From contig CM060731.1 of the NCBI GenBank assembly GCA_030704615.1, forward strand, positions 72,086,756 through 72,150,755: a stretch of 64,000 nucleotides of DNA. Direction: 5' to 3'. The notes beneath the pieces were generated by a model, which made no database searches, was not told the DNA's origin, and saw only the letters and a list, made by a program, of their open reading frames with translations. Shown piece after piece: positions 43,400 through 55,476 of the stretch. Within the stretch, counting starts at the first letter, position 1, and the number at the start of each line of letters is the position of its first letter. Source of the stretch: Takakia lepidozioides. Its lineage: Eukaryota; Streptophyta; Takakiopsida; Takakiales; Takakiaceae. Position numbers and translations under genes: made by a program.

Positions 43400-45834
43400 A
43401 TCCATAGTGACGATATTCCTCAAACTTTTGCGGGAGCTGTGACATGTCAAGATGCTGAGAAATGGATGTATGCAATTCAAGATGAGAATAAACTTTTTAA
43501 TGACCAATAAAACATGGATTTTTATAAACTTATCTGAAGGAAGATATGCAATTGGATGCAAATGGTTATTTTGAATTAAAACTAAATGAGATGGATCTAT
43601 AGATTGTTGTAAAGTACGTCTAGTGTTGAAAGGCTATACTCCGTTGAAGTTAATAGGACTTAAGTCCTAAGAAAGAGACTTGGCAAGCTGAGGAAAGAAA
43701 AAAACCTAAGCTCTCAACGGTTCTTCAAAAAGCGAAATTTATTTCTATGCATAAAATTTGTGAGGTCGTCAATTCAATTTACAATGAATAATAGATGGTG
43801 AGGGGTGAATCTCCATATCTCTACGTTCTCATTTGCTTTCAAAAAAGAAATGACAGAGGGGGAGAGGCAAGCTGCTTCCTCATCTATCTTTAGGCCCAGA
43901 TTTGAACTGCCTATCAGATAGTCTCTTGCTGCGCTTTGCCTGTGAGCTGGGTTTTAGAAAGATCATTTGTGACACTTTTGTCATTACCAGAAGCAAAAAG
44001 CAATTTGTTGAAATGACAAAAGGTCATCCAGCGAAAAAGAAAGGAAACATCCGTATCTTATGAAGACGAAGGAGATACACAATTTTTTGGAGTAGATTTT
44101 CAAGATACTTTCTCTCCCGTAGTTAAAATGAGTTCATTTCGGATGCTACTAGCATTTGCGGCTCATTATGATACATAAATAGATGAGAAATAGATATAGA
44201 TAGATAGATAGATATAGATATAGGTCCAATAATAGAAATGGATATAAAAACCGCTTTTCTACATGGTGATCTTCATGAATTTTTATATATTATGCGACAA
44301 CTAAAAAGATTTATTAAAAATGGAAAAGGACATCTAGTATGTAAACTGTATAAGTCTATCTATGGTTTAAAATAGTAGTCTAGAACATGGTATATGAAAA
44401 AGATTCGTTTTTAATATACACTTATTTCCAGAAATGCACAACAGATAGTAATGTCGACATAAAGAGAGAGGGGGACGAGTATCTAATTATAGCTCTACAT
44501 GTAGATGATTTCTTTATCTTTACAATGAACCTAAAGGATTATTACCGTACTTGCCTATGCTAATTCGTCAGGACCTGCCTGTTTCATGTACATGTGGCTA
44601 GTACAATGGTATTGCAAGTGATTATGGGGGGCAGATCTTGGGGTTTGAATTTCCTGACATTCCTTCCTGGGAAGGATTTATTTTAAAATTTTCCGGCAGT
44701 CTGTTTTTGCATTTAATTATCATCGGAAGGTAGTTAGTTGAAGTAAAAGGCTGATGAAAAACTAAATTTCAAATGACATATAAGACTAAAGTTGGACACC
44801 TTCATGACACATCAGACCGTGGTTTGAACCCACAACCACATCCAACGTGGTATGTGCCCATTATCACTGGGCTACATGCTGGTTGTCGACTAAATTAAGC
44901 TATGGACTTGGAATAGAGGTAAGCAGCAAAAGAGAAAAACAATTCACATGAGTCAATCTAAATATATAATTGATATTTCTGAAGAGATTCAATATGGAAC
45001 ATAGTACACTTGTTAGTACATAAGTATTCCTTTATAGGGCCCACCCCCCAAAGGGAGCAGTAGCCGCAAGGCGAAGTGGCATGCCGGCTCTGGCCTGAGT
45101 CTTCTCTCTCTACTCCTCTAGAAGTTGGGTTGAAATTAACTAGAGAATAAAGTCCTTAGTCAAAAGAAGAAGTTACTGATCTCATGAAAAACATACAGTA
45201 TAAATACGGGAGGCCTAGTTTTTGCCATGACATATACATGACCTGATATTGCCTATACTGTTACAAGTGCTTCTCAACACTTGAAAAATCCAAGACCACT
45301 ACATTGGTCAGCAGTTACAAGAATATCTTGCTATTTAAAAGGTACAACTAAAACTACAATAAAATACATCAAAGATGTAAATCAACAAGATTTAATGACC
45401 TCCGGCTATACTGATGCCGATTGGGCAGGAGACCTTGCTGAAAGAATATCTACATCTGCATATGTTTTTATAGTTGTAGGGGGAGCGAAAAGTTGGGCGA
45501 GTAAAAGGCAGAGACCTCTACAGCTTCATCTAGAACCAAGTGTATGGCCTCTACTTTGGCGTCAAAAAAAGCCATTTGGCTTAGGAGATTAAAGGTGGAT
45601 TTGGGACATGCACCTCAAACAGCAAATATTCTTCAGTGTGATAATCAAAGTGCCATTGCGTTAACAGCGAATCCGAAATATCGTTCTAAATCAAAACATA
45701 TTGAAATACAGTTCTATTATATAAGAAAAAAAAATCTTAGAGGAAAATTAGAATTAGAATATTGTTGTACTAGTGAAGAAATGACTGCAGATTTTCTTAC
45801 TGAAAGTGTATCTGAAGAACAATATTTTATCTAG
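43400..45834 (+). mobile_element. Ty1/copia RT-RNase H remnant, interrupted
   Basis: Heavily decayed copia pol. Visible pieces are the RT start (AEKWMYAIQDE, then NKTWI at about 43455-43520), DFQDTFSPVVKMSSFRMLLA (44093-44150), MDIKTAFLHGDLHEF (44240-44283), KLYKSIYGLK (44344-44375) and an ALHVDDFFIF block (44490-44520). After an insertion comes RNase H at 45281-45834: SGYTDADWAGD, SWASKRQ, CDNQSAIALTANPKYRSKSK and a LELEYC-TSEEMTADFLTES end. A GATA microsatellite sits at 44195-44222. Stops and frameshifts are many and no LTR was seen. RNase H is the best-preserved part. Confidence 0.85.
44700..44895 (-). mobile_element. Possible SINE inside the copia remnant
   Basis: On the minus strand GTAGCCCAGTGATAATGGGC (about 44863-44882) resembles a pol III A box, and GTGGGTTCAAACCACGG (about 44818-44834) is a good B box. 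The body continues toward 44700. It falls within the gap of the copia pol, consistent with an insertion. A second weaker pair (GGCTAGTACAATGGTATTGC, GGGGTTTGAATTTC) lies on the plus strand at 44597-44655. Confidence 0.5.
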
Positions 45835-48411
45835 ATTCGTTTCGATGCCTTGTCTTCTTGTCCTCTTGTCTTTAATGCTTGAGTGGAAACTTAACAGTGG
45901 ATAGGTTATAAACCCCGCCACCATGAGTATGAACTTCAGCAAACGGCTCAACCTCGCAATCCTGAATGACTCACGATAAACCGTGACATACAAGATACTT
46001 CCAAAGAAAACACCTGCTCATTTCGACACATTACTAGGGCCCCAAAAGACCGCTCACATCACTTGATAATGACTGTATCTAGTTTCTATCGGTTTGAGTC
46101 GGCAGCCCCAGGAGCGCCCTGCGCATCGATAGCAGGTGGCTGGGCTTTCGGTTTACCCAATCCTCCATCCTTTGTCCGCTTATTTCTGCCTATGGTGATC
46201 TTTAGCTACAAGCACATCTAGGGACGACCTTGAAGAACCTACTAACAGCTCAACCATGATTTTTCTATTTTATCGTAGATTTGCAGTTTCACCACACGGA
46301 GATACAATCCCAACATTACCATATTGCCAGCTTCAATCAAGTTCTAAGTGAAGCTGGCCTCACCTTATCAAAACATGCCGTGTATGCTAGTTTAAGCATT
46401 CCATAAAATTGGTCCCTCTCTCTCTATCCAGCATTGTGCATCTACCGCTTCAATATGCACAAGAACTGTGGCGTTTGGGGAGTACTGAGTTTGCTTACCC
46501 TCGTGCATAGACAACCCCAGACCGGATTGATAACTCGCAGGAAAAATTGTTCCCTAAAGTCGCAGCCAACTTCGCAGGAACGGCCACTACTGCACAAATG
46601 TTTCTCTCTGCCCTTATCCACAGCCTCAGCGCCTCCTCAGCGGCAGCTCCAATAGGCTCCGGACTGCTTCATACAAACGGGTATTGTTGTCTGACGCAGC
46701 TGGCTCTTTACTAAGGAGTTAACTTAAAATGATTTCATCTCTTGGAACTTGTTGCGGGGTTTCTCGCGGGCCTTACACAAAAACTAGTGAGTACACAGAC
46801 CCAATGAGGAACGGCCGAGCAAACAAGCCATGCCAGGATGAACACCAAATACTGGATCTCTAATCTTCCTCATCTCATACAGCCTCCCTCCCATTCGCAG
46901 CCAAGAAAAGACGGGGCCCTGGGCAGAGTCTCTCTCTTCGGCAGTTGAAGATCGCGGTTCAGTACGCCGCCATCGCTACTACGGCAAGACGTTGGAAACC
47001 GAACGTTGGATAGATTGTCACAATGAAAACATCGTTCTTAGATGAATGCGTGACACGTCCCCAGGGCCTAACATACAATTATTTTGTATTTTGCAATTTA
47101 AGACAGAGAAACTTTTATTCCAAATATATATTCCGCTGTGATATGCCAATGGTCTAAAAATAGCGGTAGAGTTAATGAGCGAATTTCACAAGTATTTGGT
47201 CATTATACGAAGTGGGACCTATATTATTCCCTCAATCTGACTCTTATCAATGTATGGATGTTTTAATGGATTGATTAATAGACGACAGTGGCTCCGCTCC
47301 CCCTTTTTTTTTTTTTTTTTTTTCTTTTCTTCTTTTTGTTTTTCAAAGAAAGGGGATGGAAGCCCTAAACTTTATAACAGAGGGACAAAAGCCCAGGGAG
47401 TACACAGAGGAAAAAATAACTTCAGTAAACAGTGCACAGACACACTGCACACACAGACATATAAAAACATATACACCCCTCTAAATGAAGATGCCACGTT
47501 GTGCAAATAAAAATGTATTGATGCACAACTTTCTCAATACTCTAAAATCACATGTGTCCTCGCGGAATTTAAATATGCAGTCCGCACTTACAGGTAGGAG
47601 AAAGAAGAGAAAGAAGACTCCCACCAACGGGACTGTGTAAATACTAGCCGAACCAAAAAAGACTCCGACCGAATCCGGCGTAAATAAGAGCCCACTGGAA
47701 GACTCCTGCCAAAGCCTACGTCCATTTTGGGGAAGTTGTGAATATTAGGTAGTTGAACTACACTTTTCCTCCAAAAACAAAAAAAAGTTGACGGTTGCTT
47801 TTGAGGTTATCAGAATTTTCAAAAAGGGAATTTAAACAAATCTATTGCAAAATATGGATGTGCGCATAGAAGGGTACAAACGTACAAACTTTTCGAAACG
47901 TGCGAGACGGTATCAGACATGTTACTTGGGAACAGGATTCTGTTCGACATGCAGGAGCAGCTGTGGTGCAGCAAACATGGAGGAAAAGCGACAAGCGCAA
48001 GCGAGTCTCGCCACAGAAGTTTTTTATTCAAGTGACACTGTAGATGGTAGCAAAGGTTCGTACTTGGAAGCAGATGGGCGGTTTGAGTGAGGAACTAGTA
48101 AGTGCAGGCATCGTGGAGACACAAGATGCCTGCCAACTCTAGTTGTATACATAGTGGGCACGACCATGAGTAGAACAGCCTCTCTCTTCCTGAGAGCTTA
48201 GGACCGTGCTATTCTGATCCCTCAGCTGCAAGCTGCAGAGAGGGCAGAGAGGCGGGAAGGAGCGAAGGCAGCTCAAGCTTGCAGGGGAAGTGAAGATTGG
48301 GGTTGGGTTGTCGATCTGAGCAGCAGTACAGAGGGGTCATATTTGGAGGATTGGAAAGTGTGGATCTATCTCCGTCACCCAGGGGCTAGCTAGTGAAGAG
48401 AGGGAGCATTC
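45835..48411. other. No gene recognised; region upstream of STIG1-like gene
   Basis: No recognisable protein or RNA gene. A T-run spans about 47304-47323. The promoter of the STIG1-like gene should lie in the last few hundred bases; TGTATACATA at about 48146-48155 is a possible TATA-like word but is far from the start codon, so no clear promoter call is made. Confidence 0.4.
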
Positions 48412-48843
48412 ATGGCAGGCTCACGCATGAGCATGGGGGTGGCGGCGGTGCTGCTAATTTTGTTAGTAGCTGTACACCCTGTGCAGCAGGCAGCAGCAGA
48501 GCCAAATGCGATGGTATCTGGCGCATGGGGACTGCATCCCCGAAAAGGCCGTTTCTTGCTAAGCAAGACTACCAACACATGCGACCTGCATCCATCGATA
48601 TGTTTGCAAACTCTCCCAGATGCGAAATCCCGTGCCTGTTGCAACAAGAAGTGCGTGGATCTCGACAGCAACATCAGCAACTGTGGGAAGTGTGGCAACG
48701 TCTGTTACTTTGGCTTCACCTGCTGCGATGGAAAGTGTGTGGACACCAACAACGACAATAAGAACTGTGGAGATTGTGGATTCCGCTGCCTTCAGCCGAA
48801 GAAAAATCCGTGTACCTATGGCACTTGCGGTTATGGTGATTGA
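48412..48843 (+). CDS. STIG1-like secreted cysteine-rich protein
   Basis: An intact single-exon frame of 143 codons. Residues 1-29 form a signal peptide (hydrophobic VAAVLLILLVAVHPV, then QQAAAEP). After a short linker the mature part has 16 Cys in the stigma-specific STIG1 pattern: ACCNKKCVDLDSNISNCGKC, GNVCYFGFTCCDGKCVD, NKNCGDCGFRC. Known: STIG1-family proteins are secreted to the apoplast; in flowering plants they act in stigma exudate and pollen-tube growth, and relatives occur in non-flowering plants with unknown roles. The ATG at 48412 is the first in frame; a second Met at codon 6 could also serve. The frame has no lesion and is surrounded by dead repeats, so it is the strongest candidate for a working host gene. 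Expression is not shown by the sequence. Confidence 0.9.
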   Translation: MAGSRMSMGVAAVLLILLVAVHPVQQAAAEPNAMVSGAWGLHPRKGRFLLSKTTNTCDLHPSICLQTLPDAKSRACCNKKCVDLDSNISNCGKCGNVCYFGFTCCDGKCVDTNNDNKNCGDCGFRCLQPKKNPCTYGTCGYGD

Positions 48844-51101
48844 TACTGGTCCGGTAATGAGCTAGGTTGGGGGTGCAATGGGATGGCCACACAGTCCACA
48901 TGATTGATATCTAGTGGATGTTAAAGTTGGGACGCATTTAATATTATCTTCGCAGTGGGCAGTTTCGGATGAGCATTGCTTATATACGCTACATTACATC
49001 GTTAGTTCGCATGTACGTAGTCTTTTATATACCCCATCCCGTCTCAAGGTCAACATGCTGGACGTAAGTATTTAAGTCACGACTAATTGCTAAGTATAAG
49101 ATGGGAGGAGACGACTCGGAGACGAATAGGTCGTGCAGTAGGTGTTCCTCAGCTGAGCTTCATGAAGTCTCTCCATTTCCTGAAGGTGGTCAGATCAAAA
49201 GGCATGTACTAGTTACGACTCGGTACTTCGGTGGGAGATCGGAGAGAGCTCTACATGGCTGATTTTTCTCACCACATGAACAAATTTATCTAGAATTTAT
49301 GACTTATAGATTATCACTCCTGCAACGATCTTATATAATAAGTTGTCATCTTTCAAAGGCTAGAGGACAATTAAGACCCCGGCAGAGCTGCTTAATTTCA
49401 CATCTCGGGAGTTATTGGGAAACCTTGGTACGTAGGCAAGTTAAGTGGCAGATCAGAACTCTAGGTGTTGCGGGGATAAGTGCCGAGAGAGTGGATTTCT
49501 ACACTCTGCAACCCGTAATGCCTGTAAGATGTGCTCACGACTTTTAATTCAGTAAGTTGAATAAGGTTCCAGATGCTTGTACAATGAATGGATGCAGCCT
49601 TTCCTTATGTACTAGCACACCAATTTCTTTGTTGAACTAGCCTTCAACACAGCGTTCAATCAGCTGGCATCTATCTTGCTCAAGACGCGAGTCGTAGTAT
49701 TTATAACATATCCAGGATCCACCTTCGAGATGAGCCATCTCCGGCTGCGTAAGTTACTCAGTACTAACTACCTCAGGATTGCCAATAAGAAACTGACTGG
49801 ACCCAGAAATTAGAGTATACAGTCGTCCTGATTTCATTCCTAAGTCGATTCAGGAGTCACCGGGGACGATCATGACTCGCGAATCACGACCTACATTCCA
49901 ATTTATGCTCAATTATCCTGGTCGCATCTAGAACTGTAACGTCGACAGAGTTCCAAGAAATTCAGTTGCAGTCAGTTAACAGAAGTGGCGCTGCTCGTGA
50001 TGTTGTTATGTGAGAAAATGAATAATAAAGTACGACCAGAAATTTTTAATCATGCGGCGCTATCAAAGCGAGACCAAAGCAGGGGACATTTATGGGCCTT
50101 TTGAGTCACCTCTCAGACTGTACGCTCAAAGTAACGTTCACCGTGACGGACTTTGTACATACAAATAGTCATGATCAGAACTTCCATTCAAGGGAGTCTT
50201 TAGGGTACGTAGAGTTCTTCCCTGACTTCACATGATCAGCTGATGAATTGTGCCTGAAAGAAACTAGTCAGTTGACCATCTGGGAAAGGAGATCCGTTCC
50301 GCATATGTACACTGCCTTATCCCAGAAAGAAATATTGTACCCATGAAATGAATTGTCACTTTCCACGATGATTTCCGAAGTATCCATATGTACAAACAGC
50401 TGGTCGCCAATTTTCCTCACTAGTCCTGTACTGTGACCACAGGATTCTTCTAGGAGCACCTTGTATTTTCTTTCCCGTAAGCAAAATTAGACTTGGACAT
50501 CAAGCTTTCTTTTGATCCCGAGGGTAAGCCGGAGCTCCGCTACTGTTATCTTCAACTCTTGGACACCAAGTAGGCCTACTTTCCACAGTCACGAGACGAA
50601 GCCATCTCCTTCTGTCACATGGTCCTTCCAGGATTTCGGTCCACGGTCCATCCAAGAGATGACCACAGGATTTTGATCCGACAGAATATTCTTTAAGGGA
50701 CAGCCTCCAATGGGCTCGTACTACTGCCCAATCCTCCTCCTATGCCTGTACTATTCTCCTACTTACACAGCAAAGGCCTCCAGACAACCCCCACCCCCTT
50801 CTACAACTCCCCCATGGTGTCACCCTTCTAGCCACCTTTGAACCAAACTATCTACTATACGAACACAACCTCCCTTCTCCTAAATACCTCTGATGCTTAG
50901 AACCCACCACTATGTCACCGTTACTTGTCCAACACACCCATCCCACCTCCACGCCCACTACCCTCCTCTCTACCTTACACCACTTACTCGTACGCACATG
51001 GGGGATGAAAGTCTCCATTACTCCCAACACACATCATTTTCCCTCTACATCTTGCTCCTTGCCCACCATGTCCTAGAGTTAACCCTAGCAAGGCCTGGAT
51101 A
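48844..51101. other. No gene recognised
   Basis: Downstream of the STIG1-like gene I see no coding frame with motifs and no repeat array. A C-rich stretch spans 50750-51060. Around 50630-50700 there is a decayed relative of the hairpin sequence at 4.4 kb. Confidence 0.45.
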
Positions 51102-52373
51102 ATGGCGCTACCGGAAGACAAACGTGATGCTCGTCCACTTCCGAGAAGACTGTACTTGCAAATGGACAACTCTGTGAAGGACAATAAGAACAGATGGATG
51201 CTTGCTTTTCTATCCCTCCTGACCGCCAAAGATGTTTTTGAAGAAATCCAGCTAGGGTTCCTAATGGTCGGACACACCCATGAGGACATCGACGGGTTCT
51301 TCAGCTACCTTTCGAAGAAGCTGAAGGAACGAAGCACCTACATTCTTTCGGATTTGATGAGGTCTTTATGACCTCGCAAGATCTGCAGTTCATTCCACAG
51401 ATTATTCAGGAGGTTCCCGATTTCAAGAATTTTGTCAAGGGCTGTATTCTGGATGGAAATGAGGCGTTGGTCGAGATTTCAAAGATGCACGTCTTCCATT
51501 TTTTTAAGGATGCGGAGGGCTGGCCCGTCATGAAGTACAAGAAGTCCGCTACTGATTCGGATTGACTACCAACAAATAATAGCGTGAAGATGTGGAAGTC
51601 CAATTCTGACGGGACTCCAAAGCTCCCTGAAGGTGACCCAGACGCCGTTCCAAGGAGACCTATTTGGGGAGTCGGGGGCGACTCCTCCGAAAAACAGTCA
51701 TTCATTAAGAATGAAATAAAAAAATACAGGGATTTTTGGACGAAATGAATGATGCTTGACGATCATTACAGAGGTCGAATGGAACAATACGACCAGTACT
51801 GGAGAAACATTCTCGTCGAGCTGGATAAGCCAATTCCAAAAGCTCCCGACCGTATTCAGCTTCTTGAGGGATTCTGGCCGAAAACAAATTGGTCCAAGAA
51901 TCATCACAGAGATGGAATCCATCCACATATATTGCCAGATATGGAAGAAGAGGATGAAATCCTAGAACCTTACTGTGGCCTGAGGTGTGAGCGACCAACA
52001 ATATCCCTGAATCCGTTCAAGGATATTGAGAAAGGGTTAGGATCCTAATTTTAAGAAGATGAAGGTGGAGTGGTGGAGACCGAGAAAATGTGGTAACCCA
52101 ACAGACTTGGAAAGGTACAGGGACTGTTGGTCAAAACTTTGGGAGTATAATTCGTCAGATCTTTCTCAATGGATCCACGTGAACAATGTTGTGTGGACAA
52201 TGCCTCCACGAAAAAATACGACAAGGAATAGCACTAAGAGAATTACTGCCGCCAAAGCAGTGAAGGCGCGCGCTAATTTGGAGGAGGCTAATCGTCAGTC
52301 AAAAAACGAGTCGTGCAAGCGAGTTCCAGACCAAGGACATATTGTTGAGGTCAACTCCAGTACTTCGATTTAA
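51102..52373 (+). pseudogene. DUF7869-like protein, 3' fragment, disabled
   Basis: The frame at 51102-51371 contains YLQMDNSVKDNKNRWMLAFL, FEEIQLGFLMVGHTHEDIDG and FFSYLSKKLKER. The LQxDN-KDNKN and VGHTHEDID motifs are those of DUF7869, a domain found in many algal, moss and animal proteins of possible transposon origin. Frameshifts lead to further pieces of what looks like the same protein: 51368-51565 (FKNFVKGCILDGNEALVEIS), 51749-52048 (YDQYWRNILVELDKPIPKAP, EPYCGLRCERPTISLNPF) and 52059-52373 (SQWIHVNNVVWTMPPRKN with a basic C-terminus). The N-terminal half is absent. The intact protein would run through at least three frame changes, so this copy is dead. The family name is given from memory of the motif. 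Confidence 0.6.
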
Positions 52374-52567
52374 GAAATAAATTTTTCTTCTCTATATGGC
52401 CCTTCTTGTTTGCGTTGGGGGATCTTTTTTCTTATCTTCTTATGTCGCACTGAACCTCGAATGTCCAGTGGATGTTCTCGTCCTTTGTTTCTGGTTTGCT
52501 GATGCTGGCCTGCTGTACGTCCTGATCAACAAAGATAACCCTGTGGGGGAGTTTCGCCTACATAACA

Positions 52568-53293
52568 TGTCGCGCACCTCACTTCGGTAAGCTCCCCTTC
52601 AAGTCATAGTTACTCGCTTTGATGCGCGCGCCTGACTCCCAACCTGGCCGCCCGGGCCGACTTGGAGCTTCGGCTGCTCACCGGGACATAACGGTCCCCC
52701 TTCACTTCCCTCTCGACCCTCCACCTATTTGGGACTAGGAGAATTCCCTTTGGTAGATGGCAGTCTGGAACAGCTCCCCACTCTTTGGTCGCTTTCCGGC
52801 TCGCTCGCTTACTCACTAGTTTTTGGTCACCAACGGGCTTGCACCGTTCTCGGGGTTACTACTCCCTATATATACTTCTGTAGCTGTCCGCGGGGGTTTC
52901 ACAACCAGCCATGCCATTTTATGGCGAACCACCACGAAGACCCTCGATTCCCGGTGGTGAGTCGCGGTGAGTCTTGGCCCACTCACCGCGGCCCCAATGG
53001 ACCGTGATGAGTCCCAAGACTCCCCACGACTCCCACCTCGAGGTCTCCACCCCATGGTGAGTCCTATGCCACCCCAACTAAGTCCCGCTAAGCTACCACC
53101 ACCCCTTGTGGAGCCACCCCCACCGCAACCCGGTGTGCGGGGCTCCACCTAGTGAGCGCCTTCGCCTCCTTGAGTGCCTTGGGCACTCAAGGGTGCTTCA
53201 GCCCCCGTACCTATCGCTGCTACTGCCCCCACCACAGGGGCAGCCCCTCTTGTGTCCCGACCCCCCCTGCCCTCAAGGCAAAGGGCCGCGACA
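52568..53293 (-). repeat. 3' LTR of the chromovirus
   Basis: 726 bp, starting TGTCGCGG (at 53293) and ending GCGCGACA (at 52568), nearly identical to 8160-8886 with scattered base changes. A G-rich stretch GGTAGGGGTGTG just inside it (53294-53305) is the probable polypurine tract. Confidence 0.92.
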
Positions 53294-54198
53294 CACACCC
53301 CTACCAACAGGGAGTCGATGTCCTCATCGACTTGTCCATTTTGTAGAAACGAACATCCAAGTTGTGGCGTCCCACATCAAGGAGTTTGTTTCCGTACCAT
53401 GGCGTCCCATGGCAAAGAACCAAACCCCACACTTGACTCTACTCTCCACTAGCTAGTTCGGCCGACTTCCTCCAAGTCCCGGCCAAGGGTGGAGCCTCTC
53501 CAGCTCCTCCCAGTGCACTCTTCTTGGCCTACTTCAAGGCCAAGGAACGATCATCCCCGAGGATCGAATCGCCTTACTGCAACAACATTGCTTGCGACCG
53601 CTCATGATGCCGCTTTTGGCATCACCTTGAGCAATGGTTCACCTGGAACCCTCTTTGACTGGGAAGATAACTTTTAACCAACCGTGCGCCCCAATCACTA
53701 CAATTGGGTCCGCCTTGGAATGTTGGCCTGAGGTACGGGAACACGCCGAAGCCGCACTACGACTTCGTCCCGAGGCTACACGATTATAGTACGTGAACGG
53801 AGGCACGTAGCTTCCGCGTTAGCCCGCACTACAAGACAACCCCCTCGGTAGCGCATTTATAGTACGCGCACGCGCCAGGTGCGCACTAGCACGTGAACTC
53901 CCAAAGAAGGCGCAAGTTTCCTTGCCCCTTGGATGGGGGTCACCCGATTTCGGCACTACGCAAACACATGATTAACCCAATCTACCTCTCCCACTTTTAT
54001 AAGCTAGCATGCATTCTACACACTAGCCAACCATACCATGCATCACCATTCCAAACAAAATAGGACGCATAACATTTGGAATCCATTTCATTTATAGCAC
54101 ATTTTGTACAATACAAGTTTTTGCAATCGGATTCCTAAACTAGCTAAACCGGGCTAAGCATGCATTTCCTCCCCCACGCTCCAAGGTTGATGTCCCCA
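53294..54198 (-). other. 3' untranslated region of the chromovirus
   Basis: Between the chromodomain stop and the LTR. No frame with motifs on either strand. The minus-strand end carries the probable polypurine tract. Confidence 0.6.
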
Positions 54199-55476
54199 TC
54201 AACACTTCTTCCGCTTTTGAGGTCGCCCTTCGAAAGCTGCGACCGCCTCGGATGCGTTTCCCATTTCTGAGGCACGCACCCAAGATGCCTCCACATGATG
54301 ATAGCCCTTCCATTTGACGAGATACTCCGTTTCTCGGTTCTTGAACCTCCTTGACTTAAGTATTGCCTCCACCTCGTACTCAGGTTCATTTTCATGATCC
54401 AACAGCATAGGTGGCGGACGCAACACTTGATACCGATTCGGACGCGCTTCATCTTTGAAGTAAGGCTTCAAAAGGGAGACATGGAATACTGGGTGCACCT
54501 TGCTGTTTGCCGGCAGCTCCAATTCATACACATCCTCATTCATAACCTTCCTAATGCGAAAGGGTCCCGCATACGGAGGTACGAACTTCGGACTTACTTC
54601 CGGAGGTAGTCGGAAATTCTTGATGTTCAACCAGACCTCCGTGCCTGCCTCAAACTTCACTTCCCTCCGCTTCCGATTCGCCTGCCTTTCATACCGTTTC
54701 CTAGCTTTGGCAATGTTATACTTTGCGAGCTTCAACAAACGCTCGCGTTCTTCCAGTACTGCCGCTATTGCCGGTTCCTCAACATCCTGGGCGGCCCAAC
54801 TTGTCGGCACCAGAGGTGCTTTTCCATAGACCAATACGAAAGGGGAAACTCCCGTTGCGGAGTGTTCTGTGTTATTATAACAGAACTCTGCCGCGTCTAA
54901 GTGTTCCACCCAGTCTGTTTGGTCTGTCGACACGTAATTCCGCAAGATCTGCTTCACTACGGAATTCACCCTTTCTGTTTGGCCGTCGGTCGTAGGTCGG
55001 AAGGCGGTGCTCATCTTCAGCCTCGTCCCCATCTTCTTCCAAAGTGCTCTCCAGAATTTACTCGTAAATTTTGGATCGCGGTCCGAGACAATATCCTTCG
55101 GGACTCCATGATGCTTTAAGACGTGGGCGGAGTAAAGTCGCCCTGTCTCCTGCGCCGTTGCCGTCTCCTTGGTGGGGATGAAATGGCCCATTTTACTGAA
55201 CCTATCTACCACCACCATGATTGCATCGAATCCTTTTGACAGAGGCATAGCAGTCATGAAATCCATCGAGACGCTTTCCCAAGTCCTCTCTGGAATCGGC
55301 AAGGGTTGTAACAGCCCCGCTTGCTTTTTGTACTCGCTCCGGTTTTGTTGGCATGTGGTGCATGTCTTGACATACTCCTCTGCATCCTCCCTCAGTTTGG
55401 GCCAGAAATACTCTTTCTTCAAGAGTGCCGCAGTGCGCTTGGCTCCGCCATGGCCCGCAAGCGGGCTATCATGGCA
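54199..55476 (-). pseudogene. pol: Chromovirus integrase with chromodomain
   Basis: The HHCC zinc domain starts just upstream of a TAA stop at about 55477-55479 (CHDSPLAGHGG) and continues into this frame (KTCTTCQQNR). The integrase core has all three acids: Asp in SVSMDFMTAMP, Asp in IVSDRDPKF and Glu in TTDGQTERVNSV. A GPFRIRKV region, then HPVFHVSLLKPYF, is followed by a C-terminal chromodomain (YEVEAILKSRRF, EYLVKWKGYHHVEASWV). Chromodomains bind methylated histone H3 and steer integration into heterochromatin. The frame is open from 55422 to its own stop, so the only lesions in integrase are the single stop in the zinc domain and the loss of the upstream half. Confidence 0.93.

Noticed and set aside
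44597-44655. tRNA-like boxes on the plus strand
   Set aside because: Only weak A/B-box similarity and no cloverleaf. Mentioned under the nearby SINE call but not listed as a tRNA.
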